Shown: positions 41,942 to 49,821 of the stretch, one piece after another
Position numbering within the stretch: position 1 is the stretch's first letter
How the letters are laid out: the number at the start of each line of letters is the position of its first letter
From: Mycobacterium dioxanotrophicus
Lineage (GTDB): Bacteria; Actinomycetota; Actinomycetes; Mycobacteriales; Mycobacteriaceae
Direction: 5' to 3'
Length of the DNA: 64,000 nucleotides
NCBI RefSeq assembly: GCF_002157835.1
Contig: NZ_CP020809.1
Coordinates: 7,192,001-7,256,000, forward strand
Notes under the pieces: generated by a model
Told to the model about the DNA's origin: nothing
Databases searched by the model: none
What the model saw: the letters and a program-made list of their open reading frames with translations, nothing else
Position numbers and translations under genes: made by a program

Positions 41942-42703
41942 GTGCAGCCCACCGCACTCGTTGCCCGCCGGGCCGGCCTGCGGCGCTCGGTGCGTCTGCT
42001 GAGCGAGTTCCGCTTCGAGCAGACCGACCCGGCCAGGTTCTACGGCGCCCTGGCCGAGGACACGGTCGCGATGGTCACGGATCTGTGGACCGGTTGCACC
42101 GGTGGGCTCGTTACGGGACGGACTGTGGTCGACGTCGGCGGTGGGCCCGGTTACTTCGCCTCCGCGTTCGACACCGCGGGGATGCGCTACGTCGGCGTCG
42201 AACCCGATCCCCGCGAAATGCATGCTGGTCCCGCCGGTGACGCCGACGGCGGGGTGTTCGTGCGGGCGTCCGGGATGGCGCTGCCGTTCGCCGACGGCAG
42301 CGTGGACATCTGCCTGTCCTCCAACGTCGCCGAGCACGTGCCGCACCCGTGGCTGTTGGGCAACGAGATGCTGCGGGTCACCCGGCCGGGCGGGTTGGTG
42401 GTGTTGTCCTACACCGTGTGGCTCGGCCCGTTCGGCGGTCACGAGATGGGCCTGACGCATTACCTCGGTGGGGCGCGTGCCGCCCAGATGTACACCCGCA
42501 AACACGGTCACCGACCCAAGAACGACTACGGGTCGTCGTTGTTCGCGGTGTCAGCCGCCGACGGGCTGCAGTGGGCGGCCAGCACCGGGGCGTTGGTGGC
42601 CGCATTCCCCCGCTACCACCCGCGATGGGCCTGGTGGATGACGTCTGTACCGCGGTTGCGAGAGTTTCTGGTGAGCAATCTGGTGCTGGTTCTCCAGCCC
42701 TGA
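41942..42703 (+). CDS. Class I SAM methyltransferase (Rv0224c-like)
   Basis: A 253-residue methyltransferase with the SAM loop VVDVGGGPGYFASAFDTAG (about 62-80), an acidic YVGVEPDP, and the strand-4/5 region GMALPFADGSVDICLSSNVA. The C-terminal half carries NEMLRVTRPGGLVVLSYT, a common class I element. GTG 41942 is the start. The gene is divergent from the glycosyltransferase and followed on the same strand by the aldehyde dehydrogenase. This matches the Rv0223c-Rv0225 order. The methyl acceptor is probably an envelope glycan or lipid, by context only. Confidence 0.88.
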   Translation: MQPTALVARRAGLRRSVRLLSEFRFEQTDPARFYGALAEDTVAMVTDLWTGCTGGLVTGRTVVDVGGGPGYFASAFDTAGMRYVGVEPDPREMHAGPAGDADGGVFVRASGMALPFADGSVDICLSSNVAEHVPHPWLLGNEMLRVTRPGGLVVLSYTVWLGPFGGHEMGLTHYLGGARAAQMYTRKHGHRPKNDYGSSLFAVSAADGLQWAASTGALVAAFPRYHPRWAWWMTSVPRLREFLVSNLVLVLQP

Positions 42704-42715
42704 GAATCCGCCGAT

Positions 42716-42729
42716 TGGAACATGTTCTC
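42716..42729. promoter_or_regulatory. KstR-type operator candidate upstream of aldehyde dehydrogenase
   Basis: TGGAACATGTTCTC matches the KstR consensus T-nn-AAC-nn-GTT-nn-A at every fixed position except the last, and contains the palindrome GAACATGTTC. It lies 31 bases before the start of the Rv0223c-like aldehyde dehydrogenase. An in-frame ATG at 42722 falls inside it and is therefore not taken as the start. It suggests cholesterol-linked control. Confidence 0.55.
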
Positions 42730-42760
42730 GTTTTTCCCGAAACTGGGTAATGTGACCTCC

Positions 42761-44245
42761 ATGACACAGAGCTCATCCGCGACCGCGTTTCAGACCGAGT
42801 GGGACAAGCTGTTCATCGGCGGCCAGTGGGTCGAGCCGGCCACGGCCGAGGTGATCGAGGTGCACTCCCCCGCCACCGGTGAGCTGGTCGGCAAGGTGCC
42901 GCTGGCCACCCAGGGCGACGTGGACGCCGCGTGCGCCGCTGCCCGCACCGCGTTCGACGAGGGCCCATGGCCCACCATGAAGCCGGCCGACCGGGCCGCA
43001 ATCCTCGCCCGCGCGGTCAAGATCATGGAAGAGCGCGCCGACGAACTGAAGTTCCTGCTGGCCGCCGAGACCGGTCAGCCCGCCAGCATCGTCGACATGA
43101 TGCAGTACGGCGCGGCGATGTCGTCGTTCAACTACTACGCCGCGTCCGCGGTCGACAAGTTCAGCTGGAGCGAGATCCGCGACGGTATCTACGGCCAGAC
43201 CTTGGTGACCCGCGAGCCCATCGGTGTCGTCGCCGCGGTCGCGGCCTGGAACGTGCCGTTCTTCCTGGCCGCCAACAAGCTCGGCCCGGCGCTGCTGGCC
43301 GGCTGCACCGTCGTGCTCAAGCCGGCCGCCGAGACACCGCTGTCGGTGTTCGCGATGGCCCAGGCGTTCGCCGAGGCCGGACTGCCCGAAGGCGTGCTGT
43401 CTGTCGTCCCGGGTGGCCCCGACACCGGCCGCGCCCTGATCGCCAATCCCGAGATCGACAAGTTCACGTTCACCGGCTCCAGTGCCGTCGGCAAGGAGAT
43501 CGGCAAGGTCGCCGCCGAACGGCTCAAGCCGTGCACGCTGGAACTCGGCGGCAAGTCCGCGGCGATCATTCTGGAGGACGCCGACCTGGACTCCACGCTG
43601 CCGATGTTGATCTTCTCCGGCCTGATGAACTGCGGACAGGCGTGCGTCGGGCAGACCCGCATCCTGGCACCGCGATCGCGTTACGACGAGGTCGTCGAGA
43701 AGGTGTCCGCGGGCGTGGCGGCCATGAAGGTCGGCCTGCCCGACGACCCGGCCGCCATGATCGGCCCGCTGATCAGCGAGAAGCAACGCGACCGGGTCGA
43801 GGGCTACATCCACAAGGGCGTCGAGGAGGGCGCCCGCATCGTCACCGGCGGCGGCCGGCCCGAGGGCCTGGATTCGGGCTGGTTCGTGCAGCCGACGGTG
43901 TTCGCCGACGTCGACAACGCGATGACCATCGCTCAGGAGGAGATCTTCGGGCCGGTGCTGGTGGTGATCCCGTTCGACACTGAGGAGGACGCCGTCCGCA
44001 TCGCCAACGACTCGGTCTACGGACTGGCCGGCAGCGTCTACACGACCGACATCCCGAAGGCGATGGAGATCGCGAGCAAGATCCGCACCGGCACCTACGG
44101 CGTCAACATGTACGCGTTCGACCCGGGCGCGCCGTTCGGCGGATACAAGAATTCGGGTATCGGTCGGGAGAACGGACCCGAGGGTATCGAGGCCTACTGC
44201 CAGGCCAAGAGCGTGCTGCTGCCGTTCGGTTACACACCCGAATAA
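42761..44245 (+). CDS. Aldehyde dehydrogenase (Rv0223c-like)
   Basis: A 494-residue NAD(P)-dependent aldehyde dehydrogenase. It keeps the catalytic Glu in CTLELGGKSAAI (about 260), the nucleophilic Cys in MNCGQACVGQTRIL (about 294), the cofactor loop FTGSSAVGKEIG, and the C-terminal PFGGYKNSGIGRENG. Length agrees with Rv0223c (about 487). ATG 42761 is chosen over ATG 42722, which lies inside the KstR-like site. The upstream operator suggests a role in sterol or side-chain degradation. It is followed by the small 73-residue protein. The natural aldehyde is unknown. Confidence 0.92.
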   Translation: MTQSSSATAFQTEWDKLFIGGQWVEPATAEVIEVHSPATGELVGKVPLATQGDVDAACAAARTAFDEGPWPTMKPADRAAILARAVKIMEERADELKFLLAAETGQPASIVDMMQYGAAMSSFNYYAASAVDKFSWSEIRDGIYGQTLVTREPIGVVAAVAAWNVPFFLAANKLGPALLAGCTVVLKPAAETPLSVFAMAQAFAEAGLPEGVLSVVPGGPDTGRALIANPEIDKFTFTGSSAVGKEIGKVAAERLKPCTLELGGKSAAIILEDADLDSTLPMLIFSGLMNCGQACVGQTRILAPRSRYDEVVEKVSAGVAAMKVGLPDDPAAMIGPLISEKQRDRVEGYIHKGVEEGARIVTGGGRPEGLDSGWFVQPTVFADVDNAMTIAQEEIFGPVLVVIPFDTEEDAVRIANDSVYGLAGSVYTTDIPKAMEIASKIRTGTYGVNMYAFDPGAPFGGYKNSGIGRENGPEGIEAYCQAKSVLLPFGYTPE

Positions 44246-44356
44246 CCCCCGACGAGCGGTGACCCTGCCAGGAAACTGGCAGGCGGTGTCCAGGTTGCCC
44301 AGCTACGGTGGCGCCCGTTCGACCACCCGTAGCAAACGACTCTAGGGAGAAATCCG

Positions 44357-44578
44357 ATGGCAGTCTCGGTTGATCTGGCCAAATCGCTCGACAAGGCCTA
44401 CGAGGAGAAGAACCTCAAGGAAATCCTGGATGCGTCGCCCGCGGCGCTGGCCGGCGTCACCGACGCCGACGCCAAACACCTCGAGGAAGCGTTCAACATC
44501 AAGACCGTGCGCCAGCTGGGTGCCAACAAGTTCTTCGCCGTCGCCGCCGCTCTGGTGGCGCTGGAGAACGCCGGCTGA
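44357..44578 (+). CDS. Small helical protein (HhH-like) of unknown function
   Basis: A 73-residue acidic, Ala/Leu-rich, all-helical protein. The central DASPAALAGVTDADAKHLEEAF followed by NIKTVRQLGANKFFAVAAAL resembles a helix-hairpin-helix element as found in small mycobacterial proteins. No signal peptide or membrane helix is seen. ATG 44357 is preceded by an AGGGAGA ribosome site. A strong hairpin terminator follows 27 bases after its stop, so it probably has its own short transcript. Function is unknown. Confidence 0.8.
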   Translation: MAVSVDLAKSLDKAYEEKNLKEILDASPAALAGVTDADAKHLEEAFNIKTVRQLGANKFFAVAAALVALENAG

Positions 44579-44604
44579 TTTTTCTGCGCGTTCCCCTCGC
44601 GAGC

Positions 44605-44652
44605 AGACGTGGAGGTCCCCCTTTTTGCCCAAAAAGGGGGACCTTCACGTCT
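44605..44652. terminator. Long bidirectional hairpin terminator
   Basis: Two 22-base arms, 44605-44626 and 44631-44652, pair with a single mismatch around a 4-base GCCC loop. Each arm carries a C5/T5 or A5/G5 run. It lies between the convergent small-protein and enoyl-CoA hydratase genes and can act in both directions. Confidence 0.85.
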
Positions 44653-44663
44653 GTTCGGCAAAG

Positions 44664-45485
44664 CTAGCGACCTATGAACGTCGCGGGGCGTCGCTCGATG
44701 AACGACTGCACACCCTCGGCGGCGTCGGCGCTGGCGAACAGTTTCGCGACGTCCGGGCGCAACCGCGCGATGGCCGCGGCGTCCCCGTCATTGGCGGCGG
44801 TGTGCGCCGAGGCCAGGGTGGCTCGCACGCCGAGTGGCGCGGCCCGGTCGGCGATGGTGTGGGCAATCTCGCGAGCCCGGGCGATCGCGGCCGCGGCGTC
44901 CTCGCCGACCTCCTGGACCAGGCCGATCCGATAGGCCTCGGCAGCGTCGAACTCGTCACCCGTCAGCAACCAGCGCATGGCGTTGCCCCAGCCGGTCTGA
45001 CGGGGCAGCCGCAGTGTGGCTCCGCCGAACGGGTAGATGCCGCGCAGCACCTCGATCTGGGCGAAGCGGGTGTCCGCAGCGGCGACCCGGATGTCGGCCG
45101 CCAGCAGCAGTTCGATGCCCAGCGTCAGACACCGCCCCTGGACCGCGGCCACGATCGGTTTGGTCCAGTCGCCGTCGAGTCGCCACGGATCACGCCCGTC
45201 CTGCGGCGCAGGCAGACTGCCGCCCGCGATGTGCGGCGCGACGTCGACGAGGTCGAGACCGGCCGTGAAGTGCTCGCCATGGGCAAACAACACCGCGGCC
45301 CGCAGATCGTCGTCGGCCTCAAGCAGTCCGTAGGCCCGGGATAAATCCGTGAGCATCGTGACGTTGAAGGCATTGCGCTTCTCCGGTCGGTTCAGCCCGA
45401 TCAGCAGGACATGCCCGTCCCGCTCCAAGGTCACCGTCTCGAGGGTCAGCGCAGGGTTACCGGCCATGAACGGAGTCAACTGCAC
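44664..45485 (-). CDS. echA1: Enoyl-CoA hydratase/isomerase family protein (EchA1-like)
   Basis: A 273-residue crotonase-fold protein. The CoA-binding RPEKRNAFNVTML (about 34), the oxyanion segment GEHFTAGLDL (about 70) and both catalytic Glu positions are kept: LGIELLLAADI (about 124) and IEVLRGIYPFGG (about 144). It would hydrate 2-enoyl-CoA or isomerise related thioesters in fatty acid or sterol breakdown. Position next to the Rv0223c-like aldehyde dehydrogenase matches Rv0222 (echA1) in M. tuberculosis. ATG 45485 is used; ATG 45467 is a possible shorter start. It is convergent with the small helical protein gene across the hairpin terminator. Confidence 0.85.
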   Translation of the reverse strand: MQLTPFMAGNPALTLETVTLERDGHVLLIGLNRPEKRNAFNVTMLTDLSRAYGLLEADDDLRAAVLFAHGEHFTAGLDLVDVAPHIAGGSLPAPQDGRDPWRLDGDWTKPIVAAVQGRCLTLGIELLLAADIRVAAADTRFAQIEVLRGIYPFGGATLRLPRQTGWGNAMRWLLTGDEFDAAEAYRIGLVQEVGEDAAAAIARAREIAHTIADRAAPLGVRATLASAHTAANDGDAAAIARLRPDVAKLFASADAAEGVQSFIERRPATFIGR

Positions 45486-45819
45486 AACGCCAAATTATGC
45501 AAGTCATCATAGTTTCAATATCATCACAATCTTGCCAGCAAAGACCTTTTCCGGCTGTTAACCTGCTAGTCTGCTCGCTGTCAGCACACTGGTTAGCTGG
45601 TCGTCACTCGCTGGCGGTTATCTCTTAATATGAGCATCGACATAGAAGGGTGGTGCACGATGTGGGTCATAGAAGTCAATATCGCCGGCCACCGGTTCAC
45701 CCACCAGGTCCGCACACCGCACGCCCCGACGCTGCACGTCAGCCCACGCGGCCTGCTGCGGCGACCGACACAGCTTTTCCAGGAACGAGTTGCCTGAGCC
45801 CGTCCCTCCGCTCGCCAAC
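45486..45819. other. Intergenic region upstream of enoyl-CoA hydratase and TetR genes
   Basis: A 334-base region between the divergent echA1-like and TetR genes. The first 120 bases (45490-45610) are AT-rich and likely carry both promoters. The remainder contains short open frames in both directions (for example 45660-45797 plus, 45 codons), none with recognisable features. The direct repeat CCCGTCSCTCCGCTCGCC occurs twice around 45803-45846, partly within the TetR N-terminus. No RNA gene is seen. Confidence 0.5.
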
Positions 45820-46482
45820 ATGCCCGATCCCGTCGCTCCGCTCGCCCAGGTGCCCCGCAACAGGCGCGGCTCCACCCGCACCCGAATGCTCATCAGCGCG
45901 GTCGAGGTGCTGCGGGAACGCGGCGCAGCGGGCGTCACGATCGACGAGGTGCTGACCCGCAGCGGCGCCCCACGCGGCTCGGTCTACCACCATTTCCCCG
46001 ACGGCCGGAACCAGATCCTCGCCGAAGCGCTGCAGATGGCGGGCAACACCATCGGAACCGTCATCGACCGGGACTCCGACGGCGGAGGTCTGCCGCTGGT
46101 CCGCACCTTCGTCGAGTTCTGGGAACGGCTGCTCGCCGAGAGTGACTTCACCGCAGGTTGTCCCGTGGTCGCCGCAGCGATCGGCCCGATCGACGACGAA
46201 CCGCAACTGACCGAAGCAGCAGGCGAGATCTTCGACCGCTGGCGCGCCGCGCTGGCCCGAGCGTTCACCGCCGACGGATTCGACCGAGCCGACGCCGCGT
46301 CGCTGGCTGTCATGTGTATCGCGGCACTCGAAGGCGCCGTGGTGCTGTGCCGATCCTCGCGCACTGTCGAGCCGCTGCGGGAAGTCGCTCAGCAACTCGA
46401 ATTCCTCATCAAGTCACGCGAATTCGTCCGACGCAACGGCCTGCCGACAGCGAGAGCTTCGACCGAGGCCCCCTCCATCTGA
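45820..46482 (+). CDS. TetR-family transcriptional regulator (TetR_C LmrA/YxaF-like)
   Basis: A 220-residue regulator. The DNA-binding domain spans about residues 14-62 (TRTRMLISAVEVLRERGAAG, then VLTRSGAPRGSVYHHFPDGR). The Ser-Val-Tyr-His-His-Phe-Pro motif and the later ESDFTAGCPVVAAAI match the LmrA/YxaF-like TetR group. ATG 45820 is taken; TTG 45790 or GTG 45850 are possible, and the region between them holds a short direct repeat. It ends in a convergent arrangement with the APC permease, with a perfect 20-bp hairpin between. The target genes are unknown. Confidence 0.86.
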   Translation: MPDPVAPLAQVPRNRRGSTRTRMLISAVEVLRERGAAGVTIDEVLTRSGAPRGSVYHHFPDGRNQILAEALQMAGNTIGTVIDRDSDGGGLPLVRTFVEFWERLLAESDFTAGCPVVAAAIGPIDDEPQLTEAAGEIFDRWRAALARAFTADGFDRADAASLAVMCIAALEGAVVLCRSSRTVEPLREVAQQLEFLIKSREFVRRNGLPTARASTEAPSI

Positions 46483-46516
46483 GGTCCGCGAAAAGGTTTG
46501 GGCTGCAACAGATCCA

Positions 46517-46558
46517 AATCAAAGGCCCTGCAGTTGGTCAACTGCAGGGCCTTTGATT
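46517..46558. terminator. Perfect 20-bp hairpin terminator
   Basis: AATCAAAGGCCCTGCAGTTG pairs without mismatch to CAACTGCAGGGCCTTTGATT, leaving only two bases between the arms. It lies between the convergent TetR and APC permease genes and would stop transcription from both sides. Confidence 0.88.
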
Positions 46559-46576
46559 ATCCGGTTACGACACCAG

Positions 46577-48067
46577 TCAGATCGTGCTCCGGTCCACCTG
46601 CTGGGTGGCGACGACATCGTCTGAGCCGGCTGCGCCGGACCTCAGCTCTTTCTCGGCGTCCGACCGCACCTCACGCTGCGTGTACAGCCAGATCGGGATG
46701 AATATCGCCAGCACGACGAAGCCGAGCCACGTTGAGGTCCAACCGATTTCGAGGCTGTTCAGGTAGACCACACCAACCAGGCAGAGCGGCACATTGAACA
46801 GACCGAAGGCCAGCGCGACCCACTTCCAGCCATTGGGTGCCTTGAAAGGCCGTTCCAGTTTGGCGAAAGCCGGATTCGTCTTTGCCTTGACGTAGGCGAA
46901 CAGGCTGATGCCGTTGGCGCAGGTGTAGCCGATGGCTGCGGCTGCCAGGATCGCCGGGATGGATCCGGTGAAGATCAGCGCCATGTTGAATGCCGCGGTG
47001 ACGAACATGGCAACGAAGGGGGTTCCCTGCCGATTCGTCTTGCCGAACACCTTGGGGAAGTTGCCTTCCTCCGCCATGGAGTGCAGGGCGCGGGCGGAAC
47101 CCAGGTAAGCGGTTTGGATGATCAGGATCATCGCCGCGATCAGCATGACGATGGTGACGGTGGTGCCGGCTTGGCCGAAAACGGCATGGGCGACCGGGAT
47201 GAGAGGCGAGATCGGTTCGGCCAGTACCCCGTCGACGCCGAGGACGCCGATGACTGCCGCTTCCACCAGCACGAACGAGAAGAAGCAGATGACGCCACAG
47301 GTGTACAGCGCTTTGGGGACGTCCCTGCCGGGCTTCTTGTATTCGGGGGCGTAGATGGCGGCAGTTTCCCAGCCGCCGGTGCTCCACAGGGCGATGGAGA
47401 AGATGCCGAAGATGATCAGGATGTGGTGCGCGTCCCAGGCCCAGTCAGCCGGTACCCAGTTGCCGGTGATGTTGGCCATGTCAACGTGTCCGGTGGCGAA
47501 CGGGGCGATGGTCAGGACGGCCAGGGGGATCAGGGAAACTGCGGCGAGGATGTAGCCGAGGATGGCGCCGTCCCTGAGGCCGAACCAGTTCACCACCGAC
47601 AAGCCGGTGAAGATCACCAGGCCCGAGAGCAGGCCGAGCTGGTATTCGGTGAAGTGTGCGGCCAGCGCGGGAAACAGCCCGTGCAGGTAGTTGCCGACCA
47701 GGATGGCGAAGATCGACAGCACGGGGTTCCAGGCGAACCAGTAGCTCCAGGCACTGAAGCCGCCGAGCAGTTTGCCCTTGTCGTACTTGCCCTTGTAGTT
47801 CTTGGTGCGGAACACGTGCTGCACGAAACCGGGCAGGCCAGAGGCTTCGGGGAAGGTGGTGGCCAATTCGGCGTAGGCGGTGTTCTGGAAGAAGGTCTGA
47901 AGGATCGACAGTCCCCAGACCATGATCGCGGCGGCAGCCACGTAGCTCGGCAGGTAGCCCAAGGACGGCAGGATCAGCAAGGGCACACCCAGCGCGATGG
48001 CCAGGCCCTGCTTCCAGTCGATCGACCTTTTCAGGTGATCAACTCCATCCAAAGTATCTTGACTCAT
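46577..48067 (-). CDS. APC-superfamily permease of the flavin-monooxygenase island
   Basis: A 496-residue amino acid/amine permease with 12 predicted helices. The N-terminal SIDWKQGLAIALGVPLLILP, the loop YAELATTFPEASGLPGFVQH (about 70) and the later APEYKKPGRDVPKALYTCGV (about 238) are typical of the APC family. Residues 88-100 hold a Lys-rich loop (KNYKGKYDKGK) seen in few mycobacterial permeases. ATG 48067 has an AAAGGA ribosome site. It is the last gene of the minus-strand island (cupin, monooxygenase, TetR, cupin, permease), and likely imports the substrate. It is only distantly similar to the permease at 7523-9019. Substrate is unknown. Confidence 0.88.
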   Translation of the reverse strand: MSQDTLDGVDHLKRSIDWKQGLAIALGVPLLILPSLGYLPSYVAAAAIMVWGLSILQTFFQNTAYAELATTFPEASGLPGFVQHVFRTKNYKGKYDKGKLLGGFSAWSYWFAWNPVLSIFAILVGNYLHGLFPALAAHFTEYQLGLLSGLVIFTGLSVVNWFGLRDGAILGYILAAVSLIPLAVLTIAPFATGHVDMANITGNWVPADWAWDAHHILIIFGIFSIALWSTGGWETAAIYAPEYKKPGRDVPKALYTCGVICFFSFVLVEAAVIGVLGVDGVLAEPISPLIPVAHAVFGQAGTTVTIVMLIAAMILIIQTAYLGSARALHSMAEEGNFPKVFGKTNRQGTPFVAMFVTAAFNMALIFTGSIPAILAAAAIGYTCANGISLFAYVKAKTNPAFAKLERPFKAPNGWKWVALAFGLFNVPLCLVGVVYLNSLEIGWTSTWLGFVVLAIFIPIWLYTQREVRSDAEKELRSGAAGSDDVVATQQVDRSTI

Positions 48068-48369
48068 GAGATTTTCCTTTGGTAGCGGTGAAACTTTAAT
48101 CAGTCCTGCTGGCTAGCGGGAGGGGCTGATCTGCGAGCGCCCGGCAGGATGAATCGGGCCGGCAGCTCTTGAGATGCACGCTTCTCGCGGCATCCTTGAC
48201 CGCCGTAGAGAGGTACGACACGGGGTTGTGCGCGGATATCGGTCGGCCATATTCAGTTGGAGTCGGGAACACGTCCCTGGCTTCTCTCCCACGGCCGGCT
48301 CACGTCGGCGCCTGGTGAGGAGAGATCGTCAGGATCCTGGGCTTGCGCGGCTGTGCGGGGACACCGAAC
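48068..48369. other. Gap between permease and cupin genes
   Basis: Some 300 bases without a convincing gene. Bases 48068-48110 are AT-rich and include the permease ribosome site; the rest is GC-rich with no clear dyad. It may hold a separate permease promoter. Confidence 0.5.
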
Positions 48370-48780
48370 TCAGATTTCGAAGTATCGGAAGGAGTGGGAT
48401 TCCATGCCATCGGGATTGGGTCCGTAGGTGGCGAGCATCCGGGCGTATACAGGTGCCGAGTACCGGCCGGTGCGTCCGGCGTTCACGCGAGCCGAGTCGC
48501 CGGGTCCCAGGATGACGGACTCGCCATCGCACTCGATGTGGAGTTCGCCTTCCACGACGAAGGCCGTCTCGGTGTGGGGATGGAAGTCCTCCCAGCCGCA
48601 GCTCTCCAGTTCCCACTCGGAGAGGACGAATTCGTCCCAGGCGCCGATCGGGTCGGCGTTGATGAACCTGCAGCGCATCCGGGGCCATTCGGCCTTCATG
48701 ACTTTCATGGGTTTTGCGGGCCAGGAATCGATGGCATTCCCCGTCGTCAGCGTCGACGGCTGGGGACTGGATTTCGTCAT
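48370..48780 (-). CDS. Cupin-domain protein
   Basis: A 136-residue single-cupin protein. Metal-ligand-type motif 1 is CGWEDFHPHTETAFVVEGEL (about 61-80), with two His and a Glu. Motif 2 around GPGDSARVNAGRTGRYSAPV (about 92) is less typical, with the usual His replaced. The protein is acidic and cytosolic. It lies in the island between the TetR and permease genes. Cupins in such loci often act as small isomerases, dioxygenases or binding proteins; no function can be given. ATG 48780 is the only good start. Confidence 0.82.
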   Translation of the reverse strand: MTKSSPQPSTLTTGNAIDSWPAKPMKVMKAEWPRMRCRFINADPIGAWDEFVLSEWELESCGWEDFHPHTETAFVVEGELHIECDGESVILGPGDSARVNAGRTGRYSAPVYARMLATYGPNPDGMESHSFRYFEI

Positions 48781-49123
48781 TTCGCTATCCGTTTCTTCAG
48801 AGCAATCCGCGTTGCGGGTAGTTCTCGTGAATCGTTGAGGGGAGCCCTTCTCGTACCGAATTTCCGGTATTCCAAGAGCCGAACCCTCTTCCTCGGTGGG
48901 CGGCTTGTCTATCAGACCGTCGGTGATTCGCGGTGTTTCTGGCGGCTTGCGGACAAACCGTTCCCCTTTTCCGTCAAACCTCGAATGAGACTCGAGGTTG
49001 ACGGGGGCGACGTCAATGAAGAGACACGCCCTGAAAACCCATCACCAACTGAACCCTCTCACTGTTGCCAGTGCGGAGTGTTCAAGTCACCCTGTCGGGT
49101 GGATGCCGTTGTGGCCGTTGTGT
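48781..49123. other. Gap between cupin and TetR genes with hairpin
   Basis: A 343-base stretch without a gene. It contains a hairpin at 48971-49004, where CCGTCAAACCTCGA pairs with TCGAGGTTGACGG with one bulged A. It lies 120 bases past the TetR stop on the minus strand and may end the monooxygenase-TetR transcript. The remainder is AT-richer than the genome average and probably holds the cupin promoter. Confidence 0.5.
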
Positions 49124-49711
49124 TTAGACGCCGGCCTTGATCAAAAGTGCATCCAACATCGTGAAAAACATGGACCGGAAATCGGTAGCCGTCGGATCGG
49201 TCATGTATTGGATGGCCGCTCCGTCGTAGATCATCAGGAATGACCGCACGAGCGTGGTCATTTCCATCTGGCACTGATCACCGTTGTTCTTGGCCGCGGC
49301 AGAGAAGATATTTCCCAACTCCACCACATAGGCGGGGTAGATCTTCGCTGCCAGCGGACTTACCTCAGCGTTACGGGTTGCCCACAGAATGAGTTCGATC
49401 TCGGCGAGGAGGCTTGCAGGTTGTTCGGTCAATGAACGCCAGTACTCTTCGGCCACTTGTTCCACGGCCTTACGAAGTCCCAGGTGAACCGAAATCTCGT
49501 GAGAGAAGAGGTTCAAGTTCTTCAACCACGCCTCGGCGGCCGCGTCCATGAGTTCGCTCTTGTCGTCGAAGCAATAGTGCGCGGTGGCCAAAGGGGCGTT
49601 GGCCTCCTTGGCGATAGCCCGCATGGTCACTGACTGAACGCCTTTACGCCTCATTAGTTCCAGGGTCGCTGAAATCAGCTGTCCTCGTCGTTCGTCTGCG
49701 GACACCCGCAT
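49124..49711 (-). CDS. TetR-family regulator of the monooxygenase island
   Basis: A 195-residue regulator. The DNA-binding domain is at about residues 5-55 (RGQLISATLELMRRKGVQSV, then AKEANAPLATAHYCFDDKSE); the rest is helical. ATG 49711 has GGAGGGG just upstream. An in-frame ATG at 49744 also has a good GGGGAGG site and would add 11 residues, so the start is undecided. It lies 110 bases after the flavin monooxygenase on the same strand and probably controls the island. A perfect 19-base dyad just upstream of the monooxygenase (51334-51352) is its most likely operator. The ligand may be the amine substrate or product. Confidence 0.86.
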   Translation of the reverse strand: MRVSADERRGQLISATLELMRRKGVQSVTMRAIAKEANAPLATAHYCFDDKSELMDAAAEAWLKNLNLFSHEISVHLGLRKAVEQVAEEYWRSLTEQPASLLAEIELILWATRNAEVSPLAAKIYPAYVVELGNIFSAAAKNNGDQCQMEMTTLVRSFLMIYDGAAIQYMTDPTATDFRSMFFTMLDALLIKAGV

Positions 49712-49821
49712 AGCCACCCCTCCAGTCTCCTGGTTTCGGTTCATCTGAGAAGCCTCCCCAAGATTATTGCTTGGGCTGCGAAGTTCCCATCTTGCGATTG
49801 CAGGAGACTGGAACATCGGGG

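Noticed and set aside
42716..42729. LexA/SOS box reading of GAACATGTTC
   Set aside because: The mycobacterial SOS box needs a wider gap between GAAC and GTTC; the two-base spacing fits KstR instead.
45618..45938. Minus-strand frame of 106 codons and a 45-codon plus frame at 45660-45797
   Set aside because: No ribosome site, no recognisable feature, and the minus frame is largely antisense to the TetR N-terminus; treated as intergenic.
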